Positions 7,368 through 14,874 of a stretch of 21,788 nt of DNA are shown here, piece after piece. Origin of the DNA: a virus; IMG/VR virus record IMGVR_UViG_3300025483_000082, positions 1 to 21,788 of that record. One strand, written 5' to 3'. The number at the start of each line of letters is the position of its first letter. Positions within the stretch are counted from its first letter, which is position 1. Position numbers and translations under genes: made by a program. The notes under the pieces are model-generated. The model saw only the letters and a program-made list of their open reading frames with translations. It was not told the origin of the DNA and searched no databases.

Positions 7368-10225
7368 TATGCTAACGTTCTAAGTCTCAGTTCAGTAAAT
7401 GCAGCAGTGCCTGTATCATTCATTCCAATTCCAGCAGCAACACCATTTGAATTTACTCCTCCACCAGATGAATTGGAAGTGGTATAGTAGTTATTAATGA
7501 TAGTTGGACTAGATGCAGTAGAACCTGCTCTCGCAACTTGTGCTGAAGTCGCCATGATAGGTGTTCCAGTTTGTGGCGATGCTGGTGCTGCAGCAATAGG
7601 ACTAGGAGTAGATGCTGCATTAAATTTCTTTTTAGCTGCTGAAAATGCTTTAGCACCAGATCTACCTGAAGCAAAATCCTCTCTTTTTGGTGGTTCTGGA
7701 GCAGTACCAGGAGTTTTTGCTTGTGCAGTGGATACTGCTTGCTGACCAGGCATTCTGTATAATGCTCCCTGTCCGCCATAATATGAATTATATCCTTGTG
7801 CTGTAGAAGACCAACTCATCGCTTCTTTACCAGATGAATTGGATAAAATAAATTTATTATCGGTTGCAACACCAATATGTGCCTGTGGTGGAGACTTCTG
7901 ATCCTTCATAACAAATACATCGCCTGGTTGTTGCTGACCATATGGTACCTGCTGCCAACCAGCATCAATCATAGATTTCTCAGCATCAGGAACATATAGT
8001 GATGATCCCCATGGTGGAGTGATACCTGCTTTATTGAATACTTTATTCACAGCATATACACAACCACTCCTACCACCATCAGGACCGTCTGCTGTGCTCG
8101 TTCCTTTCAAACTCTGTGCTGCCGATGCAAGATTCTGAGATCCTCCAGATCCAGTTTGAGCAGCTGCTCGGAATGGCGATCCTGATGCCTTAAGTGCAGA
8201 TAACTGACCCTTAACGGAAGAGAAACTAGTCAAAGACTTGTTAGTTCCAACTCCATCATAGTATCCCTTACCAGATGCATTTTCAGGAAGTGCTGCCCAC
8301 TCCATAGAAAGGTTCTTAGCAAATTGATCTTCATTAATCTTGCCAGACATAAAGTCATCAACTCCTCTCCTCTTAAGAAGTAATTGGAAGATCTTATCTT
8401 GTCCCGCCTTATCAAACTTAAATGATGATGTATCAATACCAGCATTCTTAAGAACTTCAGCAGCAGTTCTCATCTGGATCTGATAACGACCCATAGCAAA
8501 CTGACCACCTTTCTCTGACATTAATTGATCAATGTTTTTATTGAGAACCGATGCATCTTGTGCTCCACCAACCATCTTAGTGTAATCATTTCCAGACTCA
8601 AGACCACCAATAAAGTCTGCAAGTCCACCAGTACTGACTGAGGATAAATTTTTATTCGCATTAAGACCAAAGAGATTATTTAATGCACCACCTAGGAAAT
8701 TACCTAAACCTTTAGATAATCTCCCTATAATTGGACCAAATATTCCAGACATAACATTTCCAAAAAGATCACCAAATGCTTTAAATCCACCCCTATTTTC
8801 AAAATATAATTTAAGACCTGCTGACTGTAGATCAGCAAATTCTGCTTTACCTTTTTTCTGTGCCTCAAGAATACCTTCACCCATTGCTTCGAAAGTATTT
8901 TTGCCCCTTCTACCTTCTAGTGGGAAAACACCTTCTGCTCCAGATTCACCCATAAGGGCATTAGTCGGTTGTGTAATGATACCACCCTTAGCGAATGGCG
9001 TCATTCCCATATCTCTGGCAGCAAGAGCAGCATCAATACCAATTGATCCAACTGTGCCAACACCAGGAACTGTTGATGCTGCACCAGATGCTAACTCAAG
9101 ACCAGCACCCACAAAATCGCCCTGCAATGCTCTCTGTGCTGCAAAGACAGCACCAAGACCCAAACCAACTAAAGGTATCTTTTTACCTAAAGATTTTCCA
9201 ATAGCAGAACCACCAAGTTTTGCCGCTTGTTTTGCACCAAATTTACCTGCTGCTTTTGCTGCTGCTTTACCACCATATTTTGCTGCTAATCGTGTTCCTA
9301 CTCGTTCTACACCACGCTTACCAACTGCTTGTACTAATGCTCCAGTGGCAGCTTTGCCACCAATACCCATGCCAGGACCGCCACCACGTCCACCACCAGA
9401 TCCACCGCCAACACCAGGAAGTCGTGCAAATCTCTCTGCTTTTAAGAATGAAGAAAAGTCAGAACCTTTTTCTAATGCGTTTTCTTCACCTCTAGCAAGT
9501 GCTCTATTTGATAATTTATCTGCATGAGCTTGTTGCTCATTATGCATGGATTGTTGAGTTTTTGTCTGCTCGTTTGTTAAATCTGACAGACGAACAATTA
9601 CTTCAGTATTCTTATTAATAGCAGCGACAATATCAGCACCACTATCAGGTGAAATTGCAGGAGTATTTGCCGAGGCAGTTCGCATTTCCTGCGATTTTCT
9701 AAAATCTGCAACTCTTTGCGATTTTGTTAAATATTCTCCACTATCACCAACACCAGTTTGCGCTTTTGCAAAGAAATTTTCTGCATTTAGTCCTCCAGTA
9801 GGTGTAGATGCAACACCTGGCATATTGGTATATGTACTACCTTTGCCAGCAGTACCAGGAAGTCTTTTTGGACCACCAACAGTATCAACTTTTGCTCCTG
9901 TTTTTATATCAACGTTTGTGGGGTTTTTCTCAATGCCTCTATTAGAACCCTGCAGCATTTTAGGTACTTCTCTGCCCGAGAACATACCACCGCCAACAGC
10001 AGTATTTTCACCAATACCATATCCACCAGCAACTTCTACTCCACCTCTGCCAGATCTATAAGTAGTATCTTTCTTTTTCTTAAAAAGATCGTTAAATTTA
10101 TCCGAAACACCTTTTTCTAACTTTTTTATACCCTTCCCAATAAGCTCATCAATCTTTCTCTCAAAATACTTTGAGATGGGACTTTCGCCTGAAACTGGTG
10201 CTGGTGTTAGAAAACCGTGTGCCAT
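7367..10225 (-). CDS. Tail tape measure protein with lysozyme-like and CHAP-like domains, 952 aa
   Basis: Residues 1-60 are charged and helical; 250-345 are Gly/Ala/Lys-rich; 345-405 form a hydrophobic stretch (IPLVGLGLGAVF...) as in tape measures that cross membranes. The block at about 411-437 (FAKGGIITQPTNALMGESGAEGVFP) is a strong hallmark of tape-measure proteins. Residues about 530-650 resemble a lysozyme/transglycosylase fold, with a candidate catalytic Glu543 (GGLESGND) and the GRYQIQ motif at 579-584. Residues about 715-825 resemble a CHAP/NlpC amidase, with Cys722 (SGCVYAVN) and His783 (QAHIGVA) as candidate catalytic pair and a PGDVFVM strand. The protein should set tail length and, on ejection, open the peptidoglycan. 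It follows the gp26/gp51-like chaperone gene, the usual place for a tape measure. T4 gp29 (590 aa) has no such enzyme domains. Confidence 0.75.
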   Translation of the reverse strand: MAHGFLTPAPVSGESPISKYFERKIDELIGKGIKKLEKGVSDKFNDLFKKKKDTTYRSGRGGVEVAGGYGIGENTAVGGGMFSGREVPKMLQGSNRGIEKNPTNVDIKTGAKVDTVGGPKRLPGTAGKGSTYTNMPGVASTPTGGLNAENFFAKAQTGVGDSGEYLTKSQRVADFRKSQEMRTASANTPAISPDSGADIVAAINKNTEVIVRLSDLTNEQTKTQQSMHNEQQAHADKLSNRALARGEENALEKGSDFSSFLKAERFARLPGVGGGSGGGRGGGPGMGIGGKAATGALVQAVGKRGVERVGTRLAAKYGGKAAAKAAGKFGAKQAAKLGGSAIGKSLGKKIPLVGLGLGAVFAAQRALQGDFVGAGLELASGAASTVPGVGTVGSIGIDAALAARDMGMTPFAKGGIITQPTNALMGESGAEGVFPLEGRRGKNTFEAMGEGILEAQKKGKAEFADLQSAGLKLYFENRGGFKAFGDLFGNVMSGIFGPIIGRLSKGLGNFLGGALNNLFGLNANKNLSSVSTGGLADFIGGLESGNDYTKMVGGAQDASVLNKNIDQLMSEKGGQFAMGRYQIQMRTAAEVLKNAGIDTSSFKFDKAGQDKIFQLLLKRRGVDDFMSGKINEDQFAKNLSMEWAALPENASGKGYYDGVGTNKSLTSFSSVKGQLSALKASGSPFRAAAQTGSGGSQNLASAAQSLKGTSTADGPDGGRSGCVYAVNKVFNKAGITPPWGSSLYVPDAEKSMIDAGWQQVPYGQQQPGDVFVMKDQKSPPQAHIGVATDNKFILSNSSGKEAMSWSSTAQGYNSYYGGQGALYRMPGQQAVSTAQAKTPGTAPEPPKREDFASGRSGAKAFSAAKKKFNAASTPSPIAAAPASPQTGTPIMATSAQVARAGSTASSPTIINNYYTTSNSSGGGVNSNGVAAGIGMNDTGTAAFTELRLRTLA

Positions 10226-11120
10226 TACTGCCTTGCTGCTTTTTCTTGTTCTTGTTTGACCTGTTCTAGGTATTGCATGAGGAGACTAGTATAAACTTGC
10301 CTCTCCCAAGGCATCATATTTTCAATTTCACTCAAACTATATTTATGATGTTGCATCAAAGCAAAATTAGTCTTGTAATACCCCTCTAACGTGTTATGAA
10401 AGAGGCTTATCCGAAAAAATTGGATAATCCTTGAATTACAAAACTATTTTCAACACCAGTATTTGGGTTTTTTAACTTAATCTCATGTTTAAGGACTGGC
10501 ATCTCAGAGAAAAATTCCTGAACTTTTTCAAATTGCTTATTTGTCAATCCTTCAACAAATTCTACAAATTCTTTCTTTGATGTGGTAGAACTGTCATATA
10601 CATCTTCCCCATCAAAAATTTGATCAACACATTTTGCCATAATCTCCAAGACGTTATCAGCACTTGATTGCACACCAGCAATAGACACTTTGACAAATTC
10701 TTCAAATGAAGGATACTTCATAATGAGTCCAACATCGTCTGACAGCATGATTTTATTAGAATAATCTTCTGATTTAATAACTTGGACCTCTGTCAAATTA
10801 AGATTGTACTTAATTTGAGTTTCGCCATCATCTTCGCAAGTTAGCATCATTTCAACAACTTCGCCAACTGACACAGCACGAATGTTGAGAAAAATATACT
10901 CCAAATCAAAAATTGCTAAATCTTCAAGTTTTACTCTTGATTGAATACAACCTTTCAAGAGTGTTCTGACAGCATCTTCAATTGCATTTTCATCATTTGT
11001 CTCAAGTGCCATCAAAAGCACTTTTTCTTCTTTTACAACAAATGGACGATATTTGATAGTTTTGCCAGATGAAGGAATTTCCAACTCATAGGTTGGAAGG
11101 ACAATTTGTGGTAATGCCAT
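10225..11120 (-). CDS. Predicted -1 frameshift product: gp26 fused to a gp51-like tail, 298 aa
   Basis: If ribosomes slip one base back at the T TTT TTC heptamer (10419-10413), translation bypasses the gp26 stop at 10407. It then continues for 62 codons (RISLFHNTLEGYYK..., then MQHHKYSLSEIENMMPWERQVY..., ending EQEKAARQ) to a TAA that overlaps the tape-measure ATG. The extension is an acidic amphipathic helix segment resembling hub-assembly or tail-chaperone C-terminal domains (T4 gp51, lambda T). It has no convincing start of its own with a ribosome site; the only ATG, at 10356, would give a 43-residue protein with no Shine-Dalgarno. The arrangement matches the G/GT tail assembly chaperones that sit directly before tape-measure genes in many phages. 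The frameshift itself is inferred from sequence. Confidence 0.6.
10383..10419 (-). promoter_or_regulatory. Programmed -1 ribosomal frameshift signal
   Basis: On the minus strand the zero-frame codons AAT TTT TTC contain the slippery heptamer T TTT TTC (10419-10413), two codons before the gp26 TAA. After a seven-base spacer a stem CCTCT/AGAGG (10405-10401 with 10387-10383, 13-base loop) could act as stimulator. The -1 frame is open from here to 10225. Confidence 0.6.
10407..11120 (-). CDS. 26: Baseplate hub assembly protein gp26, 237 aa
   Basis: The N-terminus (MALPQIVLPTYELEIPSSGKTIKYRPFVVKEEKVLLMALET) is the characteristic opening of the gp26 family: a short beta segment, then a YRPF-VKEEK motif leading into helices. 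The rest is alpha/beta and acidic, with a C-terminal segment HEIKLKNPNTGVENSFVIQGLSNFFG. T4 gp26 is about 208 residues and is needed for hub assembly; proteins in this position act like tail assembly chaperones. The ATG lies 25 bases after a late-type motif. The next gene is the tape measure, and the stop at 10407 is preceded by a slippery site, so this is probably the shorter, major product of a two-product gene. Confidence 0.75.
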   Translation of the reverse strand: MALPQIVLPTYELEIPSSGKTIKYRPFVVKEEKVLLMALETNDENAIEDAVRTLLKGCIQSRVKLEDLAIFDLEYIFLNIRAVSVGEVVEMMLTCEDDGETQIKYNLNLTEVQVIKSEDYSNKIMLSDDVGLIMKYPSFEEFVKVSIAGVQSSADNVLEIMAKCVDQIFDGEDVYDSSTTSKKEFVEFVEGLTNKQFEKVQEFFSEMPVLKHEIKLKNPNTGVENSFVIQGLSNFFG

Positions 11121-11144
11121 TATGTTTAGACCAGATCATATGTA

Positions 11145-11151
11145 TATTTAG
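11145..11151 (-). promoter_or_regulatory. T4-type late promoter motif (CTAAATA)
   Basis: The minus strand reads GCTAAATATAC, 25 bases before the gp26 ATG at 11120, in the 84-base gap between gp26 and the tail-tube-like gene. It fits the motif and spacing seen before four other genes. Confidence 0.5.
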
Positions 11152-11204
11152 CGCGACTTCTAGACCCGAAAATTAACGGAAAAAATTTGCCCACTTTCAT
11201 GAAA

Positions 11205-11918
11205 TCAGTCTTCCGTTTTTGGTATCCATAATTCTGAATTTTTAATATCATTTTTAATCACATGATGTCTCATGTAGGAGAACTGTGCTGTTACCTGAGT
11301 GATCTGACTAGATCCAAACTGTAGAGGTACAGCATCAATAGCATATGGATATGCTTTCTCTAAGATGTATGTAATAGGTGATCTTTGTGTGCTAGATGAT
11401 GGACCTTGTTCTGTCTTTGATATGGCAATATCACAAACATAGTCATCTCTATAGTTTAAACGAATATTTCTATTCTCTGGAAACTTTGTATCTTGTCCAA
11501 ATGCATCAGATTGCATTGCAGTGGATGACTGTCCTGTCTTATTTTCTCCCATCTCACCATAATTTACATCACCTGAGAAAATCAAATCCATCCAATCTTG
11601 CAAATATTTCAACGAAGTCATGTTGGCATCACACATAAAACCTAACTGAAACTCCGTGAATACTCTAGTATGTGGATAACTTACAGAACCACTGCCAACA
11701 TAGATGCCAGTTGTCTGACCTTGTGCGGTATTAGTGTTAGGCAACTGTGCTTCGTTGCAGAACATCTCAAAGTAATCACTAGTGCCACTAACCCCATAGG
11801 ATCCACCAGGAATGGGAGTTAATCCTGCTGGTGGATTAAGAAACTTTACGATAAAGTTATTACTGAACGACATTCCGCCATTCGCTGCCATGGTTGATAA
11901 CAGGCGATTAATTGACAC
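11205..11918 (-). CDS. Tail-tube-fold protein, candidate tube initiator (gp54/gp19-like), 237 aa
   Basis: The N-terminal pattern (SINRLLSTMAANGGMSFSNNFIVKF) followed by YFEMFCNEAQLPNTN, VSYPHTRVFTEFQLGFMCDANMTSLKYLQDWMDLIF is typical of the T4 gp19 tail-tube family: beta strands, a loop with the peptide E-A-x-L-P, then the helix after TSLKYLQDW. The C-terminus (ITYILEKAYPYAIDAVPLQFG...ITQVTAQFSYMRHHV) matches the closing strands of the same fold. T4 builds its tube start from gp48 and gp54, both of this fold. Because the gene sits among baseplate genes and opposite gp48, a gp54-like initiator role is likely, but a tube subunit paralogue is possible. The start is GTG at 11918; the next ATG, at 11891, would remove the conserved-looking first nine residues. 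No strong ribosome site is visible. Confidence 0.65.
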   Translation of the reverse strand: MSINRLLSTMAANGGMSFSNNFIVKFLNPPAGLTPIPGGSYGVSGTSDYFEMFCNEAQLPNTNTAQGQTTGIYVGSGSVSYPHTRVFTEFQLGFMCDANMTSLKYLQDWMDLIFSGDVNYGEMGENKTGQSSTAMQSDAFGQDTKFPENRNIRLNYRDDYVCDIAISKTEQGPSSSTQRSPITYILEKAYPYAIDAVPLQFGSSQITQVTAQFSYMRHHVIKNDIKNSELWIPKTED

Positions 11919-11919
11919 A

Positions 11920-11926
11920 CTAAATA
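11920..11926 (+). promoter_or_regulatory. Plus-strand late promoter motif (CTAAATA)
   Basis: CTAAATACC on the plus strand lies 24 bases before the gp4 ATG at 11950. It faces the minus-strand motif at 11945-11952; the two form a divergent late promoter pair serving the two tail gene blocks. Confidence 0.5.
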
Positions 11927-11944
11927 CCTATGTTGGTCCTTCTA

Positions 11945-11952
11945 TATTTATG
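11945..11952 (-). promoter_or_regulatory. Minus-strand late promoter motif (CATAAATA)
   Basis: The minus strand reads CATAAATATAG, a seven-of-eight match to the T4 late consensus TATAAATA, 27 bases before the GTG start at 11918. On the plus strand the same bases include the gp4 start codon. Confidence 0.55.
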
Positions 11953-12381
11953 GCGTACTCTGGATTTTACAAGCCTAAAAATCCTACTAAGTATCGTGGC
12001 AACCCAACAAATATAATTTATAGATCACTATGGGAACGAAAGTTCATGGTGTTCTGTGATAGTAATTCCTCAATAATTGAATGGGGTAGCGAAGAGATAA
12101 TTATTCCCTATCGCGCACCTGATGGTAAAGTAAGACGATATTTTCCAGACTTTTACATTAAAGTAAAAGAAAAGAGTGGCAAACTTACCAAGTATATTAT
12201 TGAGATCAAACCCAAAAAGCAAACTCAACCACCGAATGAGAAAAATAAAAAAACTGCTGCCTATCGTAATGCCGCACTGACTTACGTAAAGAACCAAACT
12301 AAATGGTCCGCTGCGAGAGAGTATTGTGAAGACAGGCAGATGAACTTCTTAATACTAACCGAAGATCACTTAGGAGTCTAA
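11950..12381 (+). CDS. 4: Head completion nuclease gp4, 143 aa
   Basis: The start is the ATG at 11950 (MAYSGFYKPKNPTKYRGNPTNI...), which matches the opening of T4 gp4 (gp50/4), and not the long upstream extension that would read back through the divergent gene. The fold is that of a small PD-(D/E)XK nuclease: YRSLWERKFM (24-33) gives a conserved Glu, RRYFPDFYI (62-70) gives the Asp, and YIIEIKPK (82-89) gives the E-x-K pair. T4 gp4 acts on filled heads before tail joining. It starts the plus-strand block; the next gene begins one base after its stop, with AGGAG inside the gp4 end as its ribosome site. T4 gp4 is about 150 residues, so this is full length. Confidence 0.85.
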   Translation: MAYSGFYKPKNPTKYRGNPTNIIYRSLWERKFMVFCDSNSSIIEWGSEEIIIPYRAPDGKVRRYFPDFYIKVKEKSGKLTKYIIEIKPKKQTQPPNEKNKKTAAYRNAALTYVKNQTKWSAAREYCEDRQMNFLILTEDHLGV

Positions 12382-12382
12382 A

Positions 12383-13072
12383 ATGGCACAAGGATTTGCC
12401 TCAATCCAACGTAATACTACAAACAAGAACCCAGGATATAAGACATTATTTGAAAGAGTAAGTGCTGCTACAGGAGGAGAAAAGAAATCTCTAACTTGGT
12501 ATAGATCTGCAGTAAAAGCAGAAGCAAGTAAATACAAAAAGAATTTTAACAAGTACATCTTAGACGAACGTAAAGATCGTGCTGGTGCTGTCAAAGAACA
12601 AGATAAGAATGAACTGCGTAGATATACAGTAGCAGGTCATCTGTATATGTTTGAGTATAAGGCAAAGATGAAGCATCTGCCTTACTACGATAGATTTCCT
12701 TTAGTGTATTGTTTTAAGGCACCAGGGAAGAGTGAATTTTGGGGTGCTAACTTACACTACCTGTCTCCAAAGAAAAGATTAATTGTTACAAAGAAATTAA
12801 TACAAGGCAGAGTTGATATACCTAAGGTATGTTTTCATAAATATCTCAGTAGTCATGTAGATGGATTATATCTTGACCTTGCTGCAGATGAATGGGATAC
12901 TTCTATTCTTTTGCCGACCGAGGATTTTGTGAAAGAACTTAACGGAATTACTTTTCCTGTCGATAAAAAAATTGTTTGGGAAGAGACCGATGACAAATTC
13001 TATGATAAAATCTCAGGTCAAAGAATGATTAAAGGATACGGTAGCAAACAATCAAGGGAGATGGCTAAGTAA
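12383..13072 (+). CDS. Conserved phage protein between gp4 and gp48, possible DNA end protector, 229 aa
   Basis: A soluble, basic 229-residue protein. The first 85 residues are basic and helical. Residues about 86-200 form a compact domain with patterns I recognise from related phages: GHLYMFEYKAK, LPYYDRFPLVYCF, FWGANLHYLSPKKR, FHKYLSSHVDG and WDTSILLPTEDF. In T4 the genes next to gp4 are gp2 (DNA end protector, 274 aa) and gp53. Because gp53 is accounted for elsewhere, gp2 is the most natural candidate from position, and I have an uncertain memory of related proteins carrying that name. The sequence alone does not prove it; a baseplate or virion protein is the alternative. The ATG has an AGGAG ribosome site seven bases upstream, and the TAA overlaps the gp48 start. 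Confidence 0.55.
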   Translation: MAQGFASIQRNTTNKNPGYKTLFERVSAATGGEKKSLTWYRSAVKAEASKYKKNFNKYILDERKDRAGAVKEQDKNELRRYTVAGHLYMFEYKAKMKHLPYYDRFPLVYCFKAPGKSEFWGANLHYLSPKKRLIVTKKLIQGRVDIPKVCFHKYLSSHVDGLYLDLAADEWDTSILLPTEDFVKELNGITFPVDKKIVWEETDDKFYDKISGQRMIKGYGSKQSREMAK

Positions 13073-14202
13073 TGAGCAAGCTTGGACTAAATGATACTGC
13101 ATTAGTAAATAATGTACCAAAAAAACCTGGCACTGAGGGAAAAACCGAGCGCACAGAAGCTTCTAAACTGGATGGGTCAAAAATCCCCCAGTATTGGTTA
13201 TATACTGGTGGAAAATGGACTAAGATCTCAGCAACAAAATATCAGGATTTAAATCCGAGTGAAACATCCTATACCATACTAGCTGCTCCAAATATGGGCA
13301 GCACTACAAGCGCCCATAGGTATCCAAAAGATGCTGCGATGGCAAAGGATACAGATTATGTGTTGTTTGAATTCTATGAGTATCAACCACCATTCAAAGG
13401 AATTAATAGAGGAGATACTAGAGCAGGAAGTTCTGGTAGTGCAGCATATAATCAAAGTGTAAATGATCAACAATTTTACACAAAGACTACTATGAACTCG
13501 GTTATTTTATACATGCCTGAAGATGTCTCTACAGGATATAAAGCAAACTGGAGTGGCAAATCTTTTAGTAACATTGGTAGGGATGCATTATCAACTGCAT
13601 CTTCATTGGCAGACGGTAATTTTTTGCAGGCACTTGAAAATGCTGGCAGTACTGTAAATACTACACTCAATCAGATCATACCCAATTTAGGTGAGAAATC
13701 AATCTCTTCGGTTATCAGTAAAATTACTGGAGAGCAGATTGGAAACAATGAAATCTTTGCAGCAACAAGAGGTGTGGTTCTAAATCCAAACGTCGAACTG
13801 TTGTTTAGTGGTATTGATCTTAGAAACTTTTCATTGAATTATAAGTTAGTTCCTAGAAACGATAAAGAAGCAAAAGAAATTAAAGACATTATTAATTGTT
13901 TTAGAAAAGCAATGCTTCCAACTTTTGCACAATCAGGAGACATTCCATTCTCATCTGAAGAAGCTCTTCAAAACAATTTCATTCGAGTTCCTAATGTCTG
14001 TAGAGTATCCTTTATGAAAGGTGGTGGTCTAAATGAATTTGTGCCACAATATAAGATGTGTGCTATCACACAAGTTGAGGTAAATTACACTCCTGACGGA
14101 ACCTATGCTACATATGGTGACGGTAACATGGTTGCCATCGGTCTTTCATTATCATTCCAAGAGACCAAACTTATCTTTGCAGACGAAGTAGAGCAGTACT
14201 AA
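13072..14202 (+). CDS. 48: Baseplate tail tube cap gp48, 376 aa
   Basis: The protein is close in length to T4 gp48 (364 aa). The middle carries low-complexity helical segments (about 160-215). The C-terminal half has the characteristic block around residues 258-285 (DLRNFSLNYKLVPRNDKEAKEIKDIINCFRKAMLP), then FIRVPNVCRVSFMKGGG, PQYKMCAITQVEVNYTPDGTYATYGDGNMVAIGLSLSFQETKLI, which is the tail-tube-like fold of gp48. It caps the hub and, with gp54, starts tail tube polymerisation. Start and stop both overlap the neighbours (TAATG), so it is translationally coupled to the 229-aa protein and to gp53. Confidence 0.85.
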   Translation: MSKLGLNDTALVNNVPKKPGTEGKTERTEASKLDGSKIPQYWLYTGGKWTKISATKYQDLNPSETSYTILAAPNMGSTTSAHRYPKDAAMAKDTDYVLFEFYEYQPPFKGINRGDTRAGSSGSAAYNQSVNDQQFYTKTTMNSVILYMPEDVSTGYKANWSGKSFSNIGRDALSTASSLADGNFLQALENAGSTVNTTLNQIIPNLGEKSISSVISKITGEQIGNNEIFAATRGVVLNPNVELLFSGIDLRNFSLNYKLVPRNDKEAKEIKDIINCFRKAMLPTFAQSGDIPFSSEEALQNNFIRVPNVCRVSFMKGGGLNEFVPQYKMCAITQVEVNYTPDGTYATYGDGNMVAIGLSLSFQETKLIFADEVEQY

Positions 14203-14831
14203 TGTTTTTTTCACTAATTCCTAACATCTCATATGATGAGAAACCAATTAGTTATCCGTTCTCAGAGTCGGACTATGTAACTGCAAAGAATTTCTTCCGC
14301 AGATACAAAATCAATGATGATGTGTTCTCATACTCAGTCATCTTTAGAAAATATACTATCATTGATAATGAAAGACCAGATACTTTAGCAAAAAAAGTAT
14401 ATGGTAATCAGTTTTATGATTGGGTCATTCTTCTAACAAACAACATCATTAATGCACAATATGATTGGCCACTATCAAACTATGCATTGTCTAAAGTCCT
14501 AGAGGGTGAGTATGATGATCCCTATGGTACCATAAGACACTACGAAACTTATGCGATAGGACAATACTCTGATGGCACTCGTGTTGATGAGACATTCTAC
14601 AACAGCACACACAAACTAAACATCGATGGTTCTGTTGTAATAAAAAATGGTAACGAGATTTGTCGTCCCGTTACCATTGCTGATTATTATTCTGCTGAGA
14701 ATGAGAAGAAGAGAGAAATCTATCTACTCAAACCAGCATATTTTAGACAGTTTGTTGATGACTATAGAAAGAGAAACATTTATAAAAAATCTGGAAGTTA
14801 TATCAACCAGAAACTAAAGGCAACTGAGTAA
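14202..14831 (+). CDS. 53: Baseplate wedge protein gp53, 209 aa
   Basis: Length (T4 gp53: 196 aa) and sequence pattern fit gp53: an N-terminal beta region (MFFSLIPNISYDEKPISYPFSESDYVTAKNFFRRY), then the LysM-like segment around residues 58-90 (RPDTLAKKVYGNQFYDWVILLTNNIINAQYDWPLS), followed by YEDPYGTIRHYET-type sequence and a basic C-terminus (LLKPAYFRQFVDDYRKR). In T4 gp53 completes each wedge and helps join wedges to each other and to the hub. It is the last gene of the plus-strand block; the convergent minus-strand gene ends 44 bases downstream. Confidence 0.88.
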   Translation: MFFSLIPNISYDEKPISYPFSESDYVTAKNFFRRYKINDDVFSYSVIFRKYTIIDNERPDTLAKKVYGNQFYDWVILLTNNIINAQYDWPLSNYALSKVLEGEYDDPYGTIRHYETYAIGQYSDGTRVDETFYNSTHKLNIDGSVVIKNGNEICRPVTIADYYSAENEKKREIYLLKPAYFRQFVDDYRKRNIYKKSGSYINQKLKATE

Positions 14832-14845
14832 AAACTTTTTTAAGC

Positions 14846-14865
14846 AAAAATTTGCCCGAATTTTT
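14846..14865. terminator. Weak possible bidirectional terminator between convergent genes
   Basis: AAAAATT-TGCCCG-AATTTTT can fold on either strand and is followed by T residues on the plus strand. It sits in the 43-base gap between gp53 and the convergent small gene. The stem is only A/T pairs, so its strength is doubtful. Confidence 0.3.
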
Positions 14866-14874
14866 TTCCCAGTT

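Noticed and set aside
8901-9527. A 208-codon open frame on the plus strand rich in Pro and Ala
   Set aside because: It is the reverse complement of the Gly/Ala/Lys-rich part of the tape-measure gene, has no ribosome site, and has low-complexity composition expected of a shadow frame.
10225-10356. The gp51-like tail as an independent 43-aa gene from the ATG at 10356
   Set aside because: No Shine-Dalgarno precedes the ATG, and the open -1 frame reaches back exactly to the slippery site, so a frameshift fusion explains it better. Independent initiation cannot be fully excluded.
11912-11917. TTGACA on the plus strand just before gp4, as a sigma-70 -35 box
   Set aside because: No acceptable -10 lies 15-19 bases downstream (GGTCCT is at the 17-base spacing). 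The bases also encode the start of the divergent gene, so a late motif is the better explanation.
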